Shown here: in pieces, positions 53,742 through 64,000 of the stretch
Numbering within the stretch: position 1 is the first letter of the stretch
Layout of the letters: the number at the start of each line of letters is the position of its first letter
From: Gymnorhina tibicen
Taxonomy: Eukaryota; Chordata; Aves; Passeriformes; Artamidae
Assembly (NCBI GenBank): GCA_013399875.1
Contig: VXAZ01006796.1
Span: 62,001 to 126,000 of the forward strand
Reading direction: 5' to 3'
DNA length: 64,000 nt
Made by a program: the position numbers and the translations under genes
Notes under the pieces: model-generated
What the model saw: the letters and a program-made list of their open reading frames with translations, nothing else
Databases searched by the model: none
What the model was told of the DNA's origin: nothing

Positions 53742-53834
53742 TAGAATGATGTTACAGATTTGTTTGAGTTGGAAGGGACCTTAAAAATCATCTAGTTTCA
53801 ACCCCCTGTCATGGCAGGGGGCAGGGACAGTCTT
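53742..53834 (-). mobile_element. CR1 LINE 3' end fragment
   Basis: The words GAGTTGGAAGGGACCTTAAA, AATCATCTAGTTTCAACCCC and CTGTCATGGCAGGGGGCAGG are the reverse complement of the avian CR1 3' end. About 90 bases remain, and a T-rich run follows directly. Confidence 0.85.
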
Positions 53835-54797
53835 CTTTTTTTTTATTTGTTTTTTTTTTCAAAAGCATGACTCAGACTGGTTCTAGTCAATGCAGTTTAG
53901 GCATCTCAATTTACTTCAGCCAGCACTATGCTTGGAAAGGTTGCTGTATATCAAAATTAATTTTCTCCTGCCTTTAAGCTCAGGCTCAGGTCTTGCTGCC
54001 AGGTGCAGCATTTTTCATTAGGGGTATCACTGCTTATGTATTACATCAGAAGAGAAACCTGACATGGAAGAGTGATTTCAAAAGAAATTATTTTATACTG
54101 TGATCAGTAGATGCTGATGTTACGATTTTGTTTGGAGAGGGAAGAGAGAAGCTGTGGATCACTCTTGCACAAGGCCTGTTTTCCCTTAGGTTTCCCATTA
54201 CATATTCCTCACAAACAGAATTCAGAAGCTTTCCAAGCACTCCCTAAATGATGGCATTTCACATAGTAGAGAAATAAACAGAGCAATTAAAAGGCACTCA
54301 AATAATAATTACAAATAGAAATATGTCACATGTGAAAAATGGCTTTCAACAAAATCTTTCCAAAAACCTTTTTTAGCATTAGCAAAATCTGAAATATTTC
54401 TTAAAGGAAGATGAACAGTGTTCCCAGTACAGGATTTACTGGTAAAATACAGCTGCTGTCAGGGTGCAAAATCCAGCTGTGCAGTATGTTCCTGTAAGAT
54501 TACAGTTTAGAAAGAAAGCCATGAGGATTCTGCAAGTGAAAACACAGGCTGAAGCGCTGGGAGTAAAACTCTAAATGATCGCAGCTCAGAGTTGGCCAGA
54601 GCTCAACAAATTACAGTTCTGGGAAGTCTTCAGTAACTGACAAGGGTTAGCAGGCAGGAACATTCTTCTGTGTAGCAGACAAGCTGGAGTGTTGCTAACA
54701 CCGCAATAAAACAATAGATCCCCTCAGATTCCAAGTAAGGCAATCCTACTGACCCCTTTCTAGGAATAATACCAGCAGGGAACAGCTGCTTTATTAA
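53835..54797. other. Intergenic sequence between two CR1 tails
   Basis: Starts with a T-rich run (53834-53861). No gene or further repeat is recognised. Confidence 0.55.
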
Positions 54798-55050
54798 AAT
54801 CACAAATCACAGAATGGTTTGGGTTAGAAGAGACCTTAAAGATGAACCTGTTCCACCCTTCTGCCACAGGCAGGGACACCTTCTACTAGACCAGGTTGCT
54901 CCAGGCCCTGTCCAGCCTTGCCTTGAACACTTCCAGGGTTTGGGCAGCTACAGTTTCTCTGGGCACCTTGTGTCATCCACACAGAGAAGAACTTCTTGCT
55001 AATATCTAATCTAAACTTACTCTCAGTCAATTTAAAATCATTCTCTTTGT
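54798..55050 (-). mobile_element. CR1 LINE 3' end, about 250 bases
   Basis: Begins ATCACAAATCACAGAATGGT and runs through GGTTTGGGTTAGAAGAGACC, CAGGGACACCTTCTACTAGA, CCAGGTTGCTCCAGGCCCTG, CCTTGAACACTTCCAGGG and CTAATATCTAATCTAAACTT. This is the classic reverse-complement order of the avian CR1 3' end. The element is in minus orientation and 5'-truncated. Confidence 0.92.
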
Positions 55051-57002
55051 ATAATGTAGCTAAATGTTTCCTTTTACAAAAATAAAAGTATGTTTATGGA
55101 GAATAAACTCATTATTTGACCCTACTTTTGGGCCTGAAATTTGGATTTTTTAGTTTTGCTACAAGCACTGAAATCTAAACTAAAAGCGGATTCTTACTCT
55201 CCACCAATCACCCCACTCCCCACATCTAAGGTCGTTTGTTTTGGGGGTTGCTGGCAAAAAAAAATTTACAAAGAAACAAACTTTGAAGTAGCAAACTTTG
55301 TTCCAGTTTGAAAAAAAAAAAAAATATAGAAAGAAGTGAAAAAAACAAAGAATAGTCAAAAGTTCCATTTACAGCAGAGTGCCCAAATTGGAATTCCATA
55401 TTACTGAAATGTCACTTGTTGAATGTTGTTTTGTCTAGAGACATTTTGACCTATGAAGAACTGGGACTTCTCCTTTTATGCTAAATCTCTCTTCAGACCA
55501 CTTGCCATTTATGAATTGTTGAAAACCTGGATGCAGATGTCTTGAGACAGGATGCCTCTTAAAATTGACATCCCATTTTACTGTGCAAATAAAATGCTGT
55601 GCTGCCTGAAATGACAGTAAAACAGGTACACAGTAAAAGCGCTCCCCCATTTATCATGTGATTAGTATAACAGAGTAAGTCTATTACTCAAAAGACTTAT
55701 TAAATGAAAAGATAAATATGAGAAGAGGAATAAGTTTCTCAAATGGGTTATCCCTCTACCCTTCAAGGCAGTAATTCTCAAGGAAGCTTAAGAGATCTCT
55801 GAGATGCCTAAAGCAGGACCTCAGGAGAGGTCCTCTGAAAGTAGGGGATTTTTGTGGTTGACTTAGAAGCTTCATTGACATTCAAGAAAAATTGTAAACC
55901 TGGGATATAAATAGACATGAGAAGGCAGCCTTGGGCACGACCAAAGCCTAAGGCTATGCATATTCCAAGTCCATTGTTCTTGCTTTTATTTCCATTTTAA
56001 ATGAAAAGTGTGAATAAAACACACGGTTTTAATTTTAAGGGGGTTTTTGCCATTTAAAATTAATTCCACAGAGCCTGAAAATTAGGGATGCTATCAATTT
56101 CTCTGGAAGTACATACTCGAAGCCAAAGCAGTGTTGCAGATAAAGCAGGTAGGTGTCAGGGGAATGGGGGTTTGTCTTCTCCAAAACTGAAATGCCAGTG
56201 TGAATCAGGTATTGTCAAGTGCCAGAGGGCAGAAATTATCCTGATGTATTAGGAGAAAGACAATCAACCACTTCACAAAATCTCAGCTTATTTAATGCAG
56301 CTTGCAGTTGACCCTGAATCAGCAATACTATTAGCTGCAGTATTTGTTTGACGTGAGCACAAGAAAAAAAAATAGGTTATTTTCCCGTTCTTCACAGCTT
56401 TTTCTCCTTTATCACAAAGTAAGAATGACATTGATGATGCATTTTTGAAAGTTGTTATTAGCTTTTAAGTCAGAATCCCCGTCTGAGACTCCTGAAGTAC
56501 ATAGCCTAAGGATCAATGAACTAAAGCGAAAGACACCAGTCCAGAGCTATTCAAATGACACTTTAGTGGCAGCAGTTTTCTCTAATTGCAGAATCTCTAG
56601 GATACATTGTGTTACATTACCTGAATAACAATTTTTAAAAATAATTGTGAGTCACTTCCTAAAAATATGAATCTATAATAGGTCTGTTCAATTGTCAGTT
56701 GAACAGAGAGCATGAAATGGCATAAAGGACACCTGAATTTTAAAGAGAAAGAGATGTTTAGTATCCATGAGTAGTGCAGTTTTAAGGGGTCATGAGCTCT
56801 CACTTATATTAACTGAAAATACAGCTACCCCACACTTCTGGGAATTAGTTCTTAGCCTTCTAGTGCTTATCAAAAGCAATCCATTATAAAAATGGCATTT
56901 TCAAATATTTACTTTGTTTTGATTTTATAAAAGTAGACTATAGTCAGATATTTGACAAATAAAAGAATACACGCAGTACAGCAGTAAATCTAGTGTCTCT
57001 CT
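55051..57002. other. Intergenic AT-rich sequence, nothing recognised
   Basis: AT-rich DNA with A runs (55311-55325, 56365-56371). No exon or repeat family is recognised. Confidence 0.55.
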
Positions 57003-57945
57003 GTTTAACATCTCCATTAATGCTCAGGATGGGGGTAGAGTGAACTCTTGCTAAGTTTGCAGATGACACCAAACTGGCAGGAGTGGCTGATGCACCAGAG
57101 TCTCATGCTGCCTTCCAGAGGGACCTCAACAGGCTGGAGAAATGGGCCTACAGGAACCTTAGGAAGTTAAACAAAAAATACAAAGTTCTACCCCTGGGGA
57201 GGGACAATCCAGGCACCAGTATATGCTTAAAGCAGCTGAGGGGGAGAAGGTCCTTCCAGACAAGGACCCCCTGTGTGTCCCTCTGAACACCAGGCTGAAC
57301 CTATGCCTGTAGTGTGCACTTCCTGCAAAGACGGCCAGTGGCATCCTGGACTGCATTAGACTGAATACAGCCAGCAGGTAGACGGAGGTGATCCTTAATC
57401 CTGCCCCTTTCTCAGTGCGGGTGAGTCCACACCTGGAGCGCTGTGTCCAGTTCCAGGTTCCTCAGTACAAGAGAGACACGAATGTAATGGACAGAGTTCA
57501 GTGAAGGGCTACAAGGCTGATGAAGGGACCAGAGCCCCCTCATATGTGTGGGAAAGGCTGAGAGCTGGAACTGTTCATCCTAGAGAAGAGATGGTTTGGG
57601 GGGATGTCACCAATGTGTTTAAATACCTGAAGGGAGAGTGAAAAGAGGATGAAACCAGGCTCTTCTTGGTGGTGCCCAGTGTCCAGCAGAGGCCATGGGC
57701 ACACACTGAAACACAGGAGAGTCCCTCTGAGCATCAGGAAATATTTTTTTGCTGTGTGGGTGACTGAGCACTGGCACAGGTTGCCCAGAGGAGTTGTGGA
57801 GTCTCCATCCTCAGAGACATTAAAAAAGCCCAAATGGGTACAGTCCTGAGTAACCAGCTCCAGGTGACCTGTCTTGAGCAGAGGGATCGGATAAGATGAT
57901 TTCCAGAGGTCCCTGACATTCAACCATTTTCTGAGTCTGCGTTGG
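57003..57945 (+). mobile_element. CR1 LINE, 3' part of the reverse-transcriptase ORF plus 3' tail
   Basis: About 940 bases of a non-LTR retrotransposon in plus orientation. The frame at 57056 reads FADDTKL, the catalytic box of the reverse transcriptase, and continues with the family pattern FQRDLNRLEKWAYRNLRKLN. The frame is lost at a stop ending at 57286. A shifted frame at 57649-57849 carries the late CR1 segment (TEHWHRLPRGVVESPSSE), so the ORF is broken by stops and frameshifts and cannot be active. The element ends with the CR1 tail (ATTTCCAGAGGTCCCTGACA, then TTCTGAGTCTGCG). It is 5'-truncated, as most CR1 copies are. Confidence 0.95.
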
Positions 57946-60900
57946 TGTTGAACAGAAAGTTTTAAAATGTATACTTTTGCATTTCCAGCTCACTGACCGA
58001 TAGTGATTAATCAGTTCCATGGATCCCACAGAACTGATTCCCTCTTCATGAACTGGCTGACTTCATCTTGGATAGTAAGCAGGATTAGAAGAAGCCATTC
58101 TGAGTTTGGATTCCAGGGAGAAACAAGGGGTAAACCTTTCTTGAAAGATGAAATCAAGTCTTTTGCTTACTTTCTACCACTGCAAAACTGAAGTCTACAC
58201 TCATCACATAGTGATGTTGACCTAGAAAAAATACTAGTCCACCTTCAGTATGTGTTAAAATCAGAAGAAGCGAGGAGTACCATGAATCTGACACTTAAAT
58301 GTGAGGCCCAGTGCTGTACTTAATCCAACTTTCCTGTTACCCACGCTGTTTGCATGGAGGAGTCCAAGCATGTTTAGCTCCTACTGGGAGTTTAACCTCT
58401 CCTTCATGTAGTCTCAACAGTTGTGTTTGTAAGTTCATGGAAATATCAAGGGAACAGCTAACATCTTGTTTTTAATGTATATTGTAGACTTACCTGTGGC
58501 AGTGTGTATAGAATGCATTATTAAGCGAGTAAATAATTATTTGCTCACCAAATTAAAGGACATTCCTAAGGTAATCAGATGCAAAACAACCTTGCCTCCC
58601 AGGTCCTCCTCTAGCCCTTTCTCAGTTTCATTTAGCTCAGATTACTTAATCAATGGATGACTCTTGAGATGGAATGTGTTCTTCAAGCCTGTAAATGTAT
58701 TATTTCACTGTGATGAATATGAAATTCAAGTTCATAATTCAGGACACAATGTACATATCCTAAGTGTTGCCCATGGATTAACAGGATTTATGAGCAGACA
58801 GAGCTCTGACTGGATACAGCCTTTAATATGCCTGCAAGTCCAAGCAGTGATAAGGTGCAAGTGTTTAAGCTGGGGAAAGCTCTTGTTGTGTTGCCTAATT
58901 AAAGCTCTTCTGGTATCACCTTTATTACTCTTGGTGATATCACGCAGACAACTTGAACTGCAAATTGGTGAGTTCTCCTTAGATTTTGGTAATTGCTAAT
59001 TATTAAAGCTTTTTGGTTAATATTGGAGAAGGTGTTTTATAATCATGTTGGTAGGGTGGTCACAGTATCATCAGCAAAATCCAAATCAAACTTGCTGTTG
59101 TTAAGATATCTGGTGCTATATAAACTAAATGATATATACTTTCTCATATAATTCTCATTATCCCTTCTCATAATGAAGCAGGCAGTGACATAAAGGTGAA
59201 ACAAGACTTTCATTTGATACTCAGCTCTGTTAAACTGTTCATTGAAGCTATTTTTACTTAAAATATAAAACTATGCCTTGCTAGGAGAATTTTCATGTCT
59301 ATTATTTTTCTTGAATTTCATAATACTTCAAGATGACTTTGATACTAAAGCCTGTCAAAAGCTTTCTTTAAATATGTGAAATTTGGTGGCCTTTGCTATT
59401 CAATGATCTCTTTGATGACTATTCTTAGGGTAAAAATCCGGTGGGCCCTTGGTTTTCTGAAAAGAACCATATCTTAATCTTTCTTACTTTTGCCTTAGTT
59501 CATTAATTCTGTTTAAGTCAGTTCTGTCTTTGGAGAAGATGGAAGGGACCCCAAAGCCTTGATAGTTTGTGCATATGCTTAGATCATCCTTGGCATTTTG
59601 AATGAAGTGCTGCTTTCAAGTTGATGAGAAAGCTTCCCTGTATCACAGGGTTTTTAACAGTTTGGTGATTTACTGATAACCTCACCAAATCCAGCTTTTT
59701 GTGACTGGTTTCTTTTAGAGCTTTGCCTCTTTGCCTGAAACTGCATTGGTTTTACATTGTATAAAGCTTTTTCACAGCTCTGTTTGTGATGTGCAATGAT
59801 TCAGGTTTTGGCTACAACTGCTAACCGACAGCATGGTTTTCCATGCTGCTTCCTAGTGTTCCGTTTCTTAATCATGATTTGTCTACAGGCTTGGTTTTTT
59901 ATGTTTCTAAATTTTTCCTCTGTTTATTTGTAACAGTTCATCCAGTTGATATAAACTTGCCACTCAGAATTTTGCTTTTCTTAATTAAGTGATTTATATT
60001 GTGGTTTTTAGAAGCCTTCTCAGTTTCTGTGATAATGTTGACTCACATAGTTGCTTGTTTCTCCCAATTTTTTTCCCCAATATATGTTATACAGCGGGTT
60101 TTAATGCTTCTTTTTCCAGAAGCATTTTTGAGGCTTGGATGCTAGGTTCAGCTTGCACCTCTTCTTTCACAGAGCTTTCTCTGCCTTCACTCATCACACT
60201 TCAGATTTGCTTTTCCAGAAAAATGTTGCAATTGTTCCTTCCTCAGTATGAACACAATAAAGATCCCAGGCCAATTACCTATTACTTGGACTGGTCTAAC
60301 CATCTCCAAAGTTATTCTTTGGTTCAGCTTTATACTCCTTTTTTTATGCTTCTTTGTTAACTTTTTTGCTCTCTGTAAAATGTTCGAGCTTTGAGGAATT
60401 ATGTTCTTTTTTTTAATTTAATCTCAAAATTACCTTACATAAATGAGTTCTGCTTTCCCATCAGCACTTGTAAATGCTCAAACATTCCTGGAGATCTTCT
60501 GCAGTGAAACTTCAGTGAAGTTCTCGGGATTAACTGCAGGTGTCTGTTTTCGGGGGGCTGACTTTAACATGAAGCGATTGGCTGTTCACCTTCACAGCTG
60601 CTTGCGCAGTCCCAAGGGTGAAAGGCATGTAGGGACAGGAGCAGCATCATGGAGAGTGGGAACACCTCTCCAAGCTACAGCACTGGTGCAGGCCAGCCTG
60701 AAATATCTGTGGAGCTCCAGTGTGAGGAGATGATCCTCTAGGCAGTGCTGGCAGTCAGGATCTGAAGACAGCTCCACCCCTGAGCACTGACCTCGCCACT
60801 GCACGGTTTGTTTGGCCTGTGCCATGGCCAGGGTTCCGTGCAGGCCTCATCAGCTGGTAGCTGTCTTCTGCGTTGGGAACACTTTGCTCTGAGGGCCATA

Positions 60901-61439
60901 ATTAATGCCAGTCCTACTGAGTCTTGCTTGCCTTAGAATGTACAACTTTATTGTCACCTGCCCATGGCTTTTATCAGCCCCCTAACACTCATGGTAATTT
61001 CCTCCAACAGTCTGGGAACAACATTCGTACAGTTTTTGCCACCTCATAACTTCCACTGTTGCACCCAGCTTTCTATAGGCCTCACACCTACGTTAGTTTG
61101 GTTTTAAACTGAAGTATTCTTAACACTGAATTCCCCAGTAGCTTTTGCAGCCTTTCCAAGCCTGCCAAGAGAAAAGCCATTATTTTAGCGGGATGCTTGC
61201 CACATTGCCTATCTTACTGTGTTCCTGCTTCTTTCTTTGTTCCTACCAGGATAGTCTGTGATCTTATGACTGAACTTGACAACCACTGCATTTGAGGTCC
61301 TTAGTCTCAAATAATCCAGTTTGTATGACTTTGTCCTTCCTGCTATTACAGAAAAGGGTAAGCACTCTCACCAGGACAGTGCATTCTTCAAAGAAGTGTG
61401 TGTGTGGAGCAGCATGACTCCTCTCCTAGAAGGAAATGA
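57946..61439. other. Intergenic sequence with unassigned open frames
   Basis: No gene recognised. Two adjacent plus-strand frames, 58466-58660 and 58664-58999, together keep about 175 codons open but show no domain; the second contains a hydrophobic stretch (LLLCCLIKALLVSPLLLLVI) that could mimic a membrane helix. Another at 60443-60733 (96 codons) lies in GC-richer DNA that may be an unknown repeat (about 60520-60850). Confidence 0.45.
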
Positions 61440-62032
61440 GAAGGGGTTTGCAGGGTTGGGCTTGGGTAGAGTTAAATTTCTTCCCAGTAGCTGGTAGGGG
61501 CTGTGTTTTAGATTTGTGCTGGAACAGTGCTGACAGCACGGGGATGTTTTAGTTATTGCTGAGCAGGGCATGCACAGAGCCAAGGCCTTTTCTGCTCCTC
61601 TCCCACCACACCAGCAAGGGACCGGGGGGCACAAGGAGTTGGGAGGGGACATAGCTGGGACAGCTTTTCCCAACTGGCCGCAGGGACATCCCAGACCACA
61701 TGGTGTCATGCTTAGCATATAGAGCTGGGGGGAGACGGAGGAGGGGGGGACATTTGGAGTGATTGTGTTTGTTTTCTCAAGTCACAGTTGTGTATCATGG
61801 AGCCCAACTTCCCTGGGATGGCCGAACACCTGCCTGCCCACAGAAAGTGGAGGATGAATCCCCTGTTTGGCTTTGATTGCGTGCACGGCTTTTGCTTTTC
61901 CTGTCAAACTGTCTTTGTCTCAACCCACCAGATTTCTCACTCTGACCCTTCCAATTCTCTCCTCCATCCCACTGGAGGAGGGTGGGCAAGCGGCTGCATG
62001 GGGCTGAGCTGCTGATGGATTAAACCATGACA
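61440..62032 (+). mobile_element. Avian ERVL-type solo LTR
   Basis: A block of about 590 bases with the characteristic order of this widespread avian LTR: GGTTGGGCTTGGGTAGAGTT near the start, CAAGGAGTTGGGAGGGGACA in U3, a TATA-like CATATAGAGC about 61717-61726, TCTCAACCCACCAGATTTCT, CTCCTCCATCCCACTGGAGG, CAAGCGGCTGCATGGGGCTG, and the end TTAAACCATGACA at 62020-62032. The TATA-like and poly(A)-like positions look altered, which suggests an inactive copy. No internal retroviral sequence adjoins it, so it is a solo LTR. The left end is approximate. Confidence 0.85.
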
Positions 62033-64000
62033 GAAGGTTACAGCCCTTTTCTAGCGCTCTATCCTATCTGTTTAAAGACATGCAAATAAATTAAAATTCT
62101 TATAATTTCTTTTTTATTTTTAATTAGCAGAGACAGTCTGGGAAAACTTAAAAAATACTTGTTAAACTCAAAATGTCAGACCCAGATCTGCTGAAAGTTA
62201 CTGGAAGTATTAAACGCATTTGTGAGGGTTAGCCCACCTCCAGCTATGTCCCATTTTCCCTTCCTGGAGTCAATGATATACTCTACAGCTCCAAACTTCC
62301 AACAAGATAGAAATTTTTCTTCATTTCCTTCTAGAAAATGTATACATGTAATTCACACAGCAAGCTCAGCCAAATTCCTTATCTGGTACGAAAATTAGAG
62401 CTGCTCATAAAAATACCTTGGAGAGTGTTCTGGAGAAAAATGACCTGCCATTGGCCCTGAACACAGATGATCGAAGCAGCTCTGTAACATGTCAACAGAA
62501 AAGGACTTAAAAAATACGCCAAACAAACACTTCTCCACAAACAACAATTTTACAGGAAATGTTCAGCCTTTGTGTAGGCCTGTGACTCCCCACTTACAAT
62601 TCCCACCTCACCCACTGCCTGCTGTTGGAGAACCCGTTACTACCCTGTGCACAGAGAAGGCACTAGAGGACAAGGGGGTAACACAGGACTGTTCCTCCTT
62701 GGGAAAGGTCTTTTTACACTGGTGATTGTATTGCTTCAGAAAGGAGAAAGGAGGCAGCGAGGCTTAGAAGACCATGTAATACCCTCCTGTCCATCCTTCT
62801 GGCATCAACAAGGCTGATCTCACAAAGTTCAGAAACAGGGTAGAAGTAGTCAGTGTAGAGTTACAGTGCATTGAAAAACTTCAAGAACAGGCTGTTTATG
62901 GGAGCTGTTGAAACATGTGGCACATGCTTACCTGTTCTAGAAGCTGTTAGAGTTATTTTAAGAGGTACTCTGATTTCCACAGTGAACCTTTGTGAGCTGC
63001 ATAAAACAATGAGCTGCTTTATAGCTTTACAAGTGCTTGAGATGAGACTATCCCCAATGAGTAACCTGTTTATGGGCCTATTTTCTCAGGCCTTACCAGG
63101 GGAACTTACTGGCAAATGGCTATAAGCAAAGTCACAAGCAAGATTCTGCTTAGGAAAACACCAGGCAAAGGTGTGCAGTGCAAGCAAAACGGCTGAAACC
63201 TCCTTACAAACCAAACTCATTGTTGCGCTTGACACTGCAGTGTGAGAATTAAGTGTCGAGGGCAGTGTCTGTGGCAGAAACACCTTCCTGCAATGACAGA
63301 ACACTTCATCACCCACTTCAGAGAGCAGAGGACAAGAACAGCTTGGACAGGCACACACAGACAACAATTACCAAATGCTGACTCAGGCATGAAAACAAGG
63401 CAAAAAAACCCTCCCTGAATTATTTCAGAGAAGCTGACAGAAAACGGCTGTTTTGAACAACAGCTCAGTCATCCAGCTGTGCCAGAAATATTTGTCTCCG
63501 TAACAAGACATGAAAGAGCTGGGATGTTCCATTACTGAGATTCCAATTAGCTAAAATTGGGACCAAATTGGTTAATACTCAAGCTGATTCAATCAACTGT
63601 CTTTAAATTTAAATGCCAGACTAGTAATCATTTCAAGCATGTTCTCAGCCATGCAGTTGTCACAGCCTGAGGATGAGCCAAATCAGAAGATGCATCCAGT
63701 GAAGCTGATCAAGAGCTGATTGATATACATAATTTGATTTCTATTTTTGCTTCTCTCTTTTTTCTATCCCCAGCTCTCAACACTTCTGTGTTGAGAATTT
63801 GCAGCGATTTACCCATCAATGCCCAGATTACCTACTATTAACACACATAAAGATATTTCTTACATACCAATAACAAAATATTTTTATTTGCATTTTTCTA
63901 GAAATCTAGGCATGTGACACCTCTGCTAGTTTTTGTAGCTAGCTCACTGTGGTTATGAATTCGTATAGCTGGAATTGTCCACTCAGTTCACACCATGAGT
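62033..64000. other. Intergenic sequence to the right edge, nothing recognised
   Basis: AT-rich DNA without recognised repeats, RNA genes or exons. Short open frames (62489-62725, 62871-63125) have no recognisable product. Confidence 0.55.

Noticed and set aside
57083..57286. Possible independent small gene
   Set aside because: It is the C-terminal part of the CR1 reverse-transcriptase ORF, as shown by FADDTKL just upstream in the same frame.
37451..64000. Expected neighbour gene UPK3A or FAM118A by human gene order
   Set aside because: No segment matched the conserved parts of these proteins as I remember them; the neighbour may lie further right.

Overview
The window looks like nuclear DNA of a bird, probably a passerine. 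It carries several truncated CR1 LINE tails with the typical avian 3' end and solo LTRs of avian type. Coding exons are short and GT-AG spliced, intergenic DNA is AT-rich, and there is one sharp CpG island. Nothing suggests a bacterium, plasmid, phage or CRISPR locus. These calls rest on reading the sequence and on remembered family features, not on a database search.

Left and centre (1 to about 37,260): this is the 5' part of one minus-strand gene, recognised as the orthologue of human KIAA0930 (C22orf9, a conserved protein of unknown function, DUF2045 type). Exon 1 with the start codon (36836-36959) lies in a CpG island. Exon 2 (12273-12421) carries the most conserved part of the N-terminus. 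The exons join in phase (G at the end of exon 1 plus GG at the start of exon 2 gives Gly) across a 24.4 kb intron with a GT donor and AG acceptor. Later exons were not found in 1-12272 and should lie beyond the left edge. The introns hold solo-LTR-like blocks (about 2701, 6290 and 29430), CR1 fragments, a 127 bp direct repeat present twice (21581 and 25895), and a GC-richer block with long open frames (17430-19250).

Promoter edge (37248-37450): a short minisatellite with a 61 bp higher-order unit (40 + 21 bp) starts where the CpG island ends, upstream of the gene.

Right (37,450 to 64,000): apparently intergenic. It holds CR1 pieces in both orientations (42.8, 46.2, 53.7, 54.8 and 57.0-57.9 kb; the last is the 3' end of the reverse-transcriptase ORF and still reads FADDTKL), an LTR-like block at 39.4 kb, a well-preserved avian ERVL-type solo LTR at 61.4-62.0 kb, and a few open frames of unknown meaning. 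The best exon-like one is 49268-49460, which ends at a consensus donor. No second gene was identified with confidence, and no new biological system is evident.
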